DNA of 8,730 bases from Actinomycetota bacterium (GTDB lineage: Bacteria > Actinomycetota > Acidimicrobiia > Spongiisociales > UBA11373). Shown here one piece after another: positions 1 through 4,786 of the stretch (the stretch's first letter is position 1; each line of letters starts with the position of its first letter). The notes below the pieces were generated by a model. The model worked only from the letters and a program-made list of their open reading frames with translations, was not told the DNA's origin and made no database searches. Location of the stretch: positions 1 to 8,730 of the forward strand of contig JAUYIV010000381.1 of assembly GCA_030688105.1 (NCBI GenBank). The letters are read 5' to 3'. The position numbers and the translations under genes were made by a program.

Positions 1-267
1 TGCTTCGTCCACGACGACACCCACTCATTCATCGCCACATCGGGAGCACGCATCAGCCTCCTCGTCGGACCAGCCGATTCGGGGTTTGGATTCGCCAGCG
101 TCGATGTTCCCGACGGCGCCGGCGTCGCACTCGACGTCGTCCCCATATCCGGAGTGGACCCCGTCTTCGGCGCTTCCCCGTCGGGCTTCTCCGTGGACGG
201 GATGTTCATCGATGCCAATGGCGATCAAGACCCCATGGCGGGCCGCGTCGAGGCGACCTGCGGCTGA
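1..267 (+). CDS. C-terminal part of a probable exported protein (5' end outside window)
   Basis: An open frame enters from the left edge in frame 1 and ends at TGA 265-267, giving the last 88 residues of a larger protein. The visible part is rich in Gly, Asp, Val and Ser with short alternating hydrophobic stretches, which suggests a beta-rich extracytoplasmic domain. It ends in VEATCG, with one Cys at the first visible residue and one next to last, a pattern common at the end of small actinobacterial exported or lipoproteins with a disulfide. Codon third positions are strongly G/C, as expected for real coding DNA here. No signal peptide can be judged because the N-terminus is missing. I do not recognise the family; the exported location is inferred from composition only. 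Confidence 0.6.
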   Translation, partial: CFVHDDTHSFIATSGARISLLVGPADSGFGFASVDVPDGAGVALDVVPISGVDPVFGASPSGFSVDGMFIDANGDQDPMAGRVEATCG

Positions 268-274
268 GAGCCGC
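260..274 (+). terminator. Short perfect hairpin over the stop codon of the upstream gene, possible weak terminator
   Basis: GCGGCT (260-265), loop GAG, AGCCGC (269-274): a perfect 6-bp stem with a 3-nt loop that includes the TGA stop of the partial gene. No T-tract follows, so it is not a canonical intrinsic terminator. It may be chance in GC-rich DNA. Confidence 0.2.
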
Positions 275-311
275 GCTCGACGATGCGGCGCGAGAGGACC
301 TGACAGCACGC

Positions 312-317
312 TACCGT
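312..317 (+). promoter_or_regulatory. Candidate -10 element (TACCGT) for a leaderless transcript of the membrane-protein gene
   Basis: TACCGT fits the actinobacterial -10 consensus TANNNT. Eight bases separate it from the ATG at 326, placing the expected transcription start on or next to the A of the start codon. No Shine-Dalgarno sequence lies in the usual window before this ATG (the nearest, GAGAGGA, is about 28 nt upstream). This combination is the signature of leaderless genes. There is no recognisable -35 box. It is a prediction from position and motif only. Confidence 0.4.
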
Positions 318-325
318 CACCCTTC

Positions 326-685
326 ATGAAGTTCCTCGTCGGACTCGCCATCAACGCTTTCGCGGTATGGGTCGCGGTCGGGGTGATCGACGGGCTGGAG
401 TTCAGCGGGGACATCTGGAAGCTGCTGCTGATCGCGGTCATCCTCGGCGTCGTGAACACCGGCATCAAGCCGATCCTGAAGATCCTCAGCATCCCCTTCA
501 TCGTCATGAGCCTGGGGCTGTTCCTGCTGGTGATCAACTGGGTGATGTTCGCGCTGGTCATCTGGCTCGCCGCACCCGACCGTCTCGACCTGGGCCTCAC
601 TTCGACAGGTCTTTGGTCCACGTTCCTCGGGGCCCTCATCGTGTCGATCACCAGCTGGGTGGCATCGGCAGCCATCTCCAGATGA
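326..685 (+). CDS. Phage-holin-4-like small integral membrane protein (PF04020-type)
   Basis: A 119-residue, almost entirely hydrophobic protein with four predicted transmembrane helices at about residues 3-22, 31-46, 53-82 and 96-115. The start MKFLVG, the early NAFAVWVA helix, the GVVNTGIKPILKILSIPF segment linking helices 2 and 3, and LGLFLLVINWVMFALVIWLA are typical of the 'phage holin family / mycobacterial 4 TMS' membrane proteins (Phage_holin_4_2). Despite the name, these are ordinary chromosomal genes in most bacteria; their role is not established and nothing here points to a prophage. The length of about 110-120 residues is normal for the family. I chose ATG 326, rather than in-frame ATGs further up, because the upstream residues have no membrane character, would overlap the preceding gene, and a -10-like TACCGT sits 8 nt before this ATG. 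It converges with the DUF5519 gene at 737. Confidence 0.85.
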   Translation: MKFLVGLAINAFAVWVAVGVIDGLEFSGDIWKLLLIAVILGVVNTGIKPILKILSIPFIVMSLGLFLLVINWVMFALVIWLAAPDRLDLGLTSTGLWSTFLGALIVSITSWVASAAISR

Positions 686-736
686 CCGACGTCGCCCACG
701 TGTGACGCGCCGCGCCGCCGACGTCCTCTCGGGTGC

Positions 737-1114
737 TCAGTGGAACCGCCGCCGACGTTCCAGTTCGGGGCCAGTGGGTGGTGGGTCGGCCGTCACACCT
801 GGGGGCGGTCGGTGGACGGCAGCCGCCTCCTCGACCAACTCCAGCACGAAACCCCGGTCCTCGGGCAGGGAGAATCGGACCGTGACCCAGTCGGAGCCGG
901 AGTCGCGCAGGTCGACTCGGTGATCTGCCACCAGCGCCTGCCTGCGGCTGCGGATGACGCCACGGGTGAGGCGGATATCGACGACGCCGGCACCCTCGAA
1001 GTGTGCGATCTCTTTCCCATGTACCCAATAGGCGAGATCGTCGTCCTTGAACATCGAGGGGCTCTCCGCCACACCCTCCAGAGCCGCCATGGCGTCCCGC
1101 AGGTCCTGGGTCAT
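737..1114 (-). CDS. Luciferase-domain (DUF5519) protein
   Basis: A 125-residue, probably cytoplasmic protein. It matches from memory the small actinobacterial 'luciferase family protein' group (DUF5519): MFKDDDLAYWVHGKEIAHFEG (about 21-41), VDIRLTRGVIR (45-55), HRVDLRDSGSDWVTVRF (65-81), LELVEEAAAVHRPPPG (91-106) and a basic C-terminus ERRRRFH. The hydrophobic/His-containing core, the WVTVR strand and the AAxxHR helix are the usual landmarks. The family was named from domain similarity; light emission should not be assumed, and its biochemical role is unknown. A GTG two codons upstream (1118-1120) is possible, but GGAAG at 1124-1128 (minus strand) lies 9 nt before ATG 1114 and only 3 nt before the GTG, so ATG 1114 is preferred. 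It is separated from the upstream lipoprotein gene by 148 bp and is probably an independent unit. Confidence 0.8.
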   Translation of the reverse strand: MTQDLRDAMAALEGVAESPSMFKDDDLAYWVHGKEIAHFEGAGVVDIRLTRGVIRSRRQALVADHRVDLRDSGSDWVTVRFSLPEDRGFVLELVEEAAAVHRPPPGVTADPPPTGPELERRRRFH

Positions 1115-1262
1115 CGGCACCGTCTTCCGCAGACAAGATCGGTCGGAGGGCGATCACCGAGAGCTTGTCTCACAGTAGATCGCGCGTGACGACAGCCTTC
1201 GGGCCATTTTCCGTTGCTGGTGGGCGATGCCGGTGGTCTGCCGAACCCCGCCAAGAAGGGAG
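1115..1262. other. Intergenic region between DUF5519 gene and lipoprotein gene
   Basis: 148 bp without a supported gene. Apart from the GGAAG ribosome-binding site, the only regulatory-looking signal is a TANNNT motif (TACTGT, minus strand, 1172-1177), which could be a -10 box for the DUF5519 gene with a leader of about 50 nt; no -35 match was seen. No clear intrinsic terminator for the upstream lipoprotein gene was found. Confidence 0.3.
1124..1128 (-). promoter_or_regulatory. Shine-Dalgarno GGAAG that decides the DUF5519 start
   Basis: On the minus strand GGAAG lies 9 nt before ATG 1114 but only 3 nt before the alternative GTG at 1120, favouring the shorter 125-residue product. Confidence 0.45.
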
Positions 1263-1793
1263 TCACCCGCCGGGCTCGAAGCCCTCACCGGGGACGCACT
1301 CATGACCTGGCGCGTCCGCCGGCGACACCGGCAGGAATTCGCTGGCGGCGACGACGTGCCCGGCGGCGTCGAGGGCGACGACGCTCCAGCATGACCCGGC
1401 GACGATCACCGGCCCGGCCCATCCGGGGGGGCGTTCGAACGGCAAGCCCCCCAGGTACACCTCGGTCTCCTCCCCCTGCCAGGCCCACAGCGGCCCCTCG
1501 GAGCCCAGCACCGCCAGGCTGTACCGCGAAGCACCGGGAACCGGGCCCCAGCTGAACAAGGGGGCTTCTCCGGCACCGCCCTCCGGCGGACCCAGGGCGG
1601 TGATGGCGGGCAGCCCCTCGATGAGTGGCTGCCCGCGGGGAGCCGGGGGATCCTGCACGGTCGAGCTGGTGCGGGTGTCATCGGTGGGGTCCGAGGTTCC
1701 GCCGCCATCGGTCGGACCCGCGGTTCCGCCACAGGCGGTGGCGGTCACGAGCAACCCGCCGAGCACCAGGCGCGGGACCCACCGGACCGGCAT
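1263..1793 (-). CDS. Putative lipoprotein with Ig/fibronectin-III-like segment
   Basis: A 176-residue protein. The N-terminus MPVRWVPRLVLGGLLVTATAC has a basic n-region, a hydrophobic core and a Cys at 21 followed by a Gly/Thr/Ser/Asp/Pro-rich linker (22-50): a lipoprotein signal followed by a flexible tether, although the -3 residue is Ala rather than the usual Leu. Residues about 66-155 contain FSWGPVPGASRYSLAVLG, a Trp-rich WAWQGEETEVYLGGLPF stretch and a VIVAGSCWSVVALDAAGHVVA stretch. This strand pattern resembles FnIII-like 'F.W..V.GA..Y.L.V' modules. Cys135 and Cys166 could pair. The likely location is the outer face of the membrane; the function is unknown. ATG 1791-1793 overlaps the TGA of the upstream gene by one base (TGATG), and GGAGGGAG (1801-1808, minus) lies 7 nt before it, so this start is well supported and translation is probably coupled. 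An open frame extends further upstream but lies inside the previous gene. Confidence 0.75.
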   Translation of the reverse strand: MPVRWVPRLVLGGLLVTATACGGTAGPTDGGGTSDPTDDTRTSSTVQDPPAPRGQPLIEGLPAITALGPPEGGAGEAPLFSWGPVPGASRYSLAVLGSEGPLWAWQGEETEVYLGGLPFERPPGWAGPVIVAGSCWSVVALDAAGHVVAASEFLPVSPADAPGHECVPGEGFEPGG

Positions 1794-2938
1794 CACGGTG
1801 CTCCCTCCAAGGCCGCCTTCGCCTTTGCGTAGAGATTCGGGTAGCCGTATTGCGCGGCGAAGGCGAGGATGTCCTGGATGGTGGCGGTGTCTCCCAGGGT
1901 GATCGCCTCGTCGAGCTTGGCGTGAAAGGCGTCGAGGAAGCCCACGACGATCTCGCCGTCCATCGCTTCGACCTGGAACCCGGCCACCCACAAGCCGACG
2001 AGGTCGGAGGCGTCATAGTGGTCCTGGCTCTCCAGGGCCTGGCTCAGGGCCAGCTGCACGATGCCAACCAGCCAGGACCCCGAGGACTCCGGCACCCAAC
2101 CGACGAGCGCGGCTTGACACGACTCGAGCCGGGCCAGCTCGGCGTTGAGGGCCCCCCAGGCATCGACCACTTCGATCACGTGCTCCATCTCCGGGAACTG
2201 GCGTGACAGAAGAGCACCGGCCACTTCCTGGAGCGCCTCCAGCGCCTCCTCCACCTTTCCGGGATCTCCCACATCGGTGGGCCAGACGATGAACTCGGCG
2301 ACCAGGCCGTTGTAGTAGGTCGTTCCGTCGCCGCTGCTGATCCCTCTCGGAAATAGAACGGTCCTAATGAACGAGTTCCCGCTCGCCTCGATCAGCCCGC
2401 CGCTGACCTGGGCGCACGTGGCCTCGGAAGCCTTGAAGATCCATTCCACACTCACCGTCTCGCTGCCCGACACCTCCTCGACAACATCGCCGCCGGCCAC
2501 GGTGTTCGTCTCCCAGAGGAGTTCTCCACCGGCAACCAGCCGGTCGGCGGTCCCACTGAGGGCGAGGATCCCGGTCTGGTGATGATCATGAACCACGTGA
2601 TAGGGAGCGAAGGTCGTCGGACTCGTTCCCGCACCCTCCTGGAACCAAGTGAGATCGACCCGCATCTCCCCATTGGTGACCATCCCCGCTCCGTCGACCG
2701 TGAAGACCAGGGTGATCGTCGTGCTGTCGATGACATCTCGGAGCGTCGCGTCGAACGAGCCATCATCGCGTACGGTGTCGCTCGAGAAGTTTCCCGAGAA
2801 GAAGAGCGCCCCCTCCCACGAACCCGCCCCGACGGGCGGAAACGAGATACTGCCTCCCCCGGCACCGGCGTAGACCGGCACCGTCACCAATCCCACGAGC
2901 ACCGTCGCCGTGGCCCAGCGCAGGGATCGTCCGGGCAT
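1793..2938 (-). CDS. Exported protein of unknown function, 381 aa
   Basis: Not recognised as a known family. Residues 1-24 are a signal peptide (basic MPGRSLRW, hydrophobic ATATVLVGLVTVP, then VYA followed by GA as a plausible cleavage site). From about 30 to 220 the chain looks beta-rich (SISFPPVG, WEGALFFSG, TTITLVFTVDGAG, EMRVDLTWF, TVSVEWIF). This part includes a His cluster HVVHDHHQ at 114-121 and Cys175. From about 226 to 378 it is predicted helical (EEALEALQEVAGALL, EVVDAWGALNAELARLESC, then several helices), with Cys274. Mature protein has only these two cysteines, which could form one disulfide. There is no second membrane segment, so it is probably secreted or periplasmic-like. ATG 2938 is chosen over an in-frame start 18 codons upstream because it begins a proper signal peptide and has GGAGGGGG (2947-2954, minus) 8 nt upstream. 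It is the first gene of a two-gene unit with the lipoprotein, overlapping it by 1 nt. Confidence 0.75.
   Translation of the reverse strand: MPGRSLRWATATVLVGLVTVPVYAGAGGGSISFPPVGAGSWEGALFFSGNFSSDTVRDDGSFDATLRDVIDSTTITLVFTVDGAGMVTNGEMRVDLTWFQEGAGTSPTTFAPYHVVHDHHQTGILALSGTADRLVAGGELLWETNTVAGGDVVEEVSGSETVSVEWIFKASEATCAQVSGGLIEASGNSFIRTVLFPRGISSGDGTTYYNGLVAEFIVWPTDVGDPGKVEEALEALQEVAGALLSRQFPEMEHVIEVVDAWGALNAELARLESCQAALVGWVPESSGSWLVGIVQLALSQALESQDHYDASDLVGLWVAGFQVEAMDGEIVVGFLDAFHAKLDEAITLGDTATIQDILAFAAQYGYPNLYAKAKAALEGAP
1801..1808 (-). promoter_or_regulatory. Strong Shine-Dalgarno (GGAGGGAG) of the lipoprotein gene
   Basis: GGAGGGAG on the minus strand ends 7 nt before ATG 1793 and sits inside the last codons of the preceding gene. 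It fixes the lipoprotein start and implies re-initiation or independent ribosome entry at the TGATG junction. Confidence 0.6.
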
Positions 2939-3020
2939 GGTGAGAACCCCCTCCGACCCCAAGCTATCAGATGACGATTGCCGCCGCCCCACCCGTCAGG
3001 GGCCGGCTTGCCCCCGGTGT

Positions 3021-3042
3021 CGGCAGGTCGCGCGACCGGCCG
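3021..3042. repeat. 22-bp imperfect palindrome, candidate operator
   Basis: The central 12 bases GGTCGCGCGACC (3026-3037) are a perfect palindrome. It extends outward after one mismatched pair (A3025/G3038) with CGGC (3021-3024) against GCCG (3039-3042), so 10 of 11 base pairs match. It lies 32-53 bp upstream of the predicted purC -10 box. The size and symmetry suit a dimeric repressor such as a TetR- or GntR-type protein, but no regulator is identified. Confidence 0.4.
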
Positions 3043-3065
3043 GGAGTGAGGCCCTCATCGCTCCC
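3042..3065. repeat. Second inverted repeat overlapping the purC -35 region
   Basis: TGAGG (3047-3051), one central base, CCTCA (3053-3057) form a perfect arm pair. They are flanked by GGGAG (3042-3046) and CTCCC (3061-3065), which also pair after a 3-nt bulge. It covers about -44 to -21 relative to a start site estimated near 3086, a place where protein binding would block or assist RNA polymerase. Confidence 0.35.
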
Positions 3066-3073
3066 CGTCCCGT

Positions 3074-3079
3074 TACCAT
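3074..3079 (+). promoter_or_regulatory. Candidate -10 element (TACCAT) of the pur operon promoter
   Basis: TACCAT matches TANNNT and lies 30 nt before the TTG start of purC, which would give a leader of roughly 24 nt containing the purine-rich GAGGGGCGGGAAG (3091-3103). No good -35 hexamer is seen at the expected distance, which is common in high-GC actinobacterial promoters. No other equally good -10 lies between the divergent gene and purC. Confidence 0.45.
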
Positions 3080-3109
3080 GCCGCCCAGTCGAGGGGCGGG
3101 AAGCCAACC

Positions 3110-3832
3110 TTGGAGCGCGCAGCCTACGAGGGCAAGGCGAAGCGAGTCGTTTCGCAGCCTGACGGGATCGCGCACATCTATTACAAGGACGACGCCACCG
3201 CGTTCAACGGTGTCCGGCACGAGCTGTTCGAGGGCAAGGGCACCCTCAACAGCCAGATCACCGAACGCCTCTTCGAGTACCTGGCCGGTCACGGCATCCC
3301 CACCCACCACCTCGGCCGCGTCGACGAACGCACCCTCTCCGCCAAGTGGGTCGACATCATCCCGATCGAGGCCATCGTCCGTTACAAGGTCGCCGGGACC
3401 CTCGCCAAGCGCACCGGGCTCGACTACCTCACCGAGTGCGACCCCCCGATCATCGAGATGTACTACAAGCGCGACGACCTCGGCGACCCTCTGATCAACG
3501 ACGACCACGTACGGCAGCTCGGACTGGCCACCCCCATGGAGGTCGACTGGATCCGGGCGATGGCGAGGCAGGCGGCCGACGCCCTACGCGACCTCTTCTT
3601 CAAGGCGGGGATCGACCTCGTCGACCTCAAGTTCGAGTTCGGGCGCACCGCCGACGGCGAGTTGGTGCTCGCCGACGAGGTCTCCCCCGACACCTGCCGG
3701 TTCCGCGACCTCGCCACCGGCGAGATCCTCGACAAGGACCTCTTCCGTTTCGACGAGGGCGACCTCCTCGCCGGCTACCGCAAGCTCCTCGCCCACCTCG
3801 ATCGGGCTCTGGCAGCCGATGTTCAGAGTTGA
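3110..3832 (+). CDS. purC: Phosphoribosylaminoimidazole-succinocarboxamide synthase (SAICAR synthetase)
   Basis: Cytosolic enzyme joining CAIR and L-aspartate with ATP to give SAICAR, step 7 of IMP synthesis. It has 240 residues, the usual bacterial length (E. coli 237). Visible signatures: YEGKAKRV (6-13, ATP-grasp-like nucleotide loop), KDDATAFNG (26-34), GKGTLNSQIT (42-51), the VDIIPIEAIVR..VAGTLAKR segment (81-101), PLINDDH (127-133), VDLKFEFG (171-178) and DEVSPDTCRFRD (189-200). All core blocks are present, so the enzyme should be active. The start is the rare TTG at 3110, chosen because it puts the YEGKAK motif at residue 6 as in relatives and follows a purine-rich GAGGGGCGGG stretch at 3091-3100. 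It is the first gene of the operon; its 3' end overlaps purS by 14 nt. Confidence 0.97.
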   Translation: MERAAYEGKAKRVVSQPDGIAHIYYKDDATAFNGVRHELFEGKGTLNSQITERLFEYLAGHGIPTHHLGRVDERTLSAKWVDIIPIEAIVRYKVAGTLAKRTGLDYLTECDPPIIEMYYKRDDLGDPLINDDHVRQLGLATPMEVDWIRAMARQAADALRDLFFKAGIDLVDLKFEFGRTADGELVLADEVSPDTCRFRDLATGEILDKDLFRFDEGDLLAGYRKLLAHLDRALAADVQS

Positions 3833-4070
3833 GCTGGCCGTCCGCCCTCGCCCCGGGGTCAAGGACCCGCAGGCGGAGGCCGTACAGGAGAGCCTCGCCC
3901 GCCTCGGCCACGGCGGGGTGACGGTCGACGCGGTGGGGCGGCTCCTCTCCCTCACCGTCGAGTGCGACACTGCGGAGGAGGCCGAGCGGATCACCTCCGA
4001 CCTCTGCGACCAACTCCTGGTCAACCCCAACCTCGAGACCTACTCGGTGTCCGTCGGGGAGGTGGCGTGA
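3819..4070 (+). CDS. purS: Phosphoribosylformylglycinamidine synthase subunit PurS
   Basis: Small (83 aa) structural subunit of the PurS-PurQ-PurL FGAM synthetase; in known complexes a PurS dimer bridges the glutaminase (PurQ) to the synthetase (PurL) and helps ammonia transfer. It matches the family in length and in blocks FRVELAVRPRPGVKDPQAEA (2-21), LARLGHGGV (26-34), a VGRLLSLTVE strand (39-48), and the LLVNPNLETYSV end (66-77). The compact ferredoxin-like beta-alpha-beta pattern is evident. The ATG lies 14 nt inside the end of purC in another frame; only a weak Shine-Dalgarno-like GGCAG precedes it, so translation probably relies on ribosomes arriving from purC. It ends in GTGA, shared with the purQ start. 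Confidence 0.93.
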   Translation: MFRVELAVRPRPGVKDPQAEAVQESLARLGHGGVTVDAVGRLLSLTVECDTAEEAERITSDLCDQLLVNPNLETYSVSVGEVA

Positions 4071-4786
4071 GCGACCCGAGAGCGGCGGTCATCGTCTTCC
4101 CCGGTTCGAACGGGGACCGCGACCTCCTCGAGGCGCTCCGCGCCGCGGGTTTCGACTCCTTCCCCCACCCCTCGGGGCAGCCGCTGCCCGACGACGTCGC
4201 CTTAGCCGGCCTTCCCGGGGGCTTCTCCTACGGCGACTACTGGCGAGCCGGGATGCTCGCCAGCCAGGAGCCCGCGGTCCGCAGCCTCTCCAGCCTGATC
4301 GACCGCGGCGGGCTCGTCATCGGGGTCTGCAATGGGTTCCAGATCCTCGTCGAAGCGGGCCTGCTCCCCGGCGCGCTGTCGTACAACGACCCCGCCGGGT
4401 TCCGCCACCGCTGGGTCACGGTGCGCTGCGCCCTCGAGACCGACAGTCCCTGGTTTCGCAACGTCCCCAACGGCGCGACGCTTCGGCTCCCCATCGCCCA
4501 CGGCGAGGGGTCCTATTTCCATCCCGGCGGGTTCGACGCCGTGGCGTCACACGCCCCCCTGCTGTATGAGGAGAACCCCAACGGCTCGATGGGCGCACTG
4601 GCGGCGCTGCTGGACGACACCGGTCGGGTGCTGGGGATCATGCCGCATCCGGAGCGAGCATCCGATCCCGACCTGGGGAGCGAGGATGGGTTGAGCCTGT
4701 TTACCGGGGCCTTCGGGGCCGTCGCCCGTCACCCGTCGCCCGTCGCCGGCAAGAACGAGGTCGCGGCTGGAGCGCACACCTCATGA
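4067..4786 (+). CDS. purQ: Phosphoribosylformylglycinamidine synthase subunit PurQ (glutaminase)
   Basis: Class I glutamine amidotransferase subunit (239 aa) that hydrolyses glutamine and passes ammonia to PurL for FGAM formation (step 4). Catalytic triad: Cys88 in GVCNGFQIL (86-94), His194 and Glu196 in MPHPE (192-196). Other blocks: FPGSNGDRD (11-19), GGFSYGDYWRAG (51-62), LPIAHGEGSYF (141-151), NGSMGALA (172-179). Two oddities are visible. The early motif reads PGSNGD where many PurQ have PGSNCD. The C-terminus carries a tail of about 20 residues (220-239, beginning ARHPSPVAG) beyond where most PurQ end, encoded by a four-copy heptamer repeat. GTG 4067 overlaps the purS stop by 4 nt (GTGA), with GGAGG at 4058-4062 just 4 nt upstream. 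The TGA stop at 4784-4786 overlaps the purL ATG. Confidence 0.95.
   Translation: MSDPRAAVIVFPGSNGDRDLLEALRAAGFDSFPHPSGQPLPDDVALAGLPGGFSYGDYWRAGMLASQEPAVRSLSSLIDRGGLVIGVCNGFQILVEAGLLPGALSYNDPAGFRHRWVTVRCALETDSPWFRNVPNGATLRLPIAHGEGSYFHPGGFDAVASHAPLLYEENPNGSMGALAALLDDTGRVLGIMPHPERASDPDLGSEDGLSLFTGAFGAVARHPSPVAGKNEVAAGAHTS
4721..4748 (+). repeat. Four tandem heptamers (GTCGCCC) in the 3' end of purQ
   Basis: Units at 4721-4727, 4728-4734, 4735-4741 and 4742-4748. Unit 2 reads GTCACCC and unit 4 GTCGCCG, each one base off the GTCGCCC consensus. They encode the beginning of the non-conserved PurQ tail. Seven is not a multiple of three, so a change of copy number shifts the PurQ frame downstream. 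Confidence 0.75.

Larger units (their letters stand above)
2939..3109. promoter_or_regulatory. Divergent promoter region between secreted-protein unit and pur operon
   Basis: 171 bp between two divergent transcription units. Minus-strand signals: GGAGGGGG Shine-Dalgarno (2947-2954) and a weak -10-like TAGCTT (2961-2966). Plus-strand signals: TACCAT -10 (3074-3079) for purC. Between them lie a small GGGGC/GCCCC hairpin (2999-3014) and two palindromes (3021-3042 and 3042-3065). I looked for a purine riboswitch core and for Bacillus-type PurR boxes and saw neither. Confidence 0.5.

Noticed and set aside
86..325. In-frame upstream extension of the membrane protein to an ATG at 86
   Set aside because: The added residues are Pro/Ser/Arg-rich without membrane character and overlap the preceding gene's frame. 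The family starts at the MKFLVG segment and a -10-like element precedes ATG 326.
326..685. Phage holin as evidence of a prophage
   Set aside because: Phage-holin-4-like proteins are common chromosomal genes; no integrase, capsid, lysin or attachment site is seen nearby.
25..699. Minus-strand open frame across the partial gene and the membrane-protein gene
   Set aside because: It is a shadow of two convincing plus-strand frames and its translation has no family resemblance.
686..736. Bidirectional terminator between the convergent genes
   Set aside because: Only a GACGTCG/CGACGTC inverted repeat with a loop of about 24 nt is present, with no T-tract on either strand; too weak to call.
1794..1991. 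Upstream extension of the lipoprotein gene
   Set aside because: It lies entirely inside the preceding gene, encodes an Arg/Gly-rich stretch, and would bury the lipoprotein signal sequence; the TGATG start with GGAGGGAG is far better.
2939..2992. Upstream extension of the 381-aa exported protein by 18 codons
   Set aside because: It would place a polar stretch before the signal peptide and lacks a better ribosome-binding site than the one before ATG 2938.
2939..3109. Purine riboswitch in the purC leader
   Set aside because: No conserved three-way-junction core was found, the predicted leader is only about 24 nt, and purine riboswitches are not expected in this kind of organism.
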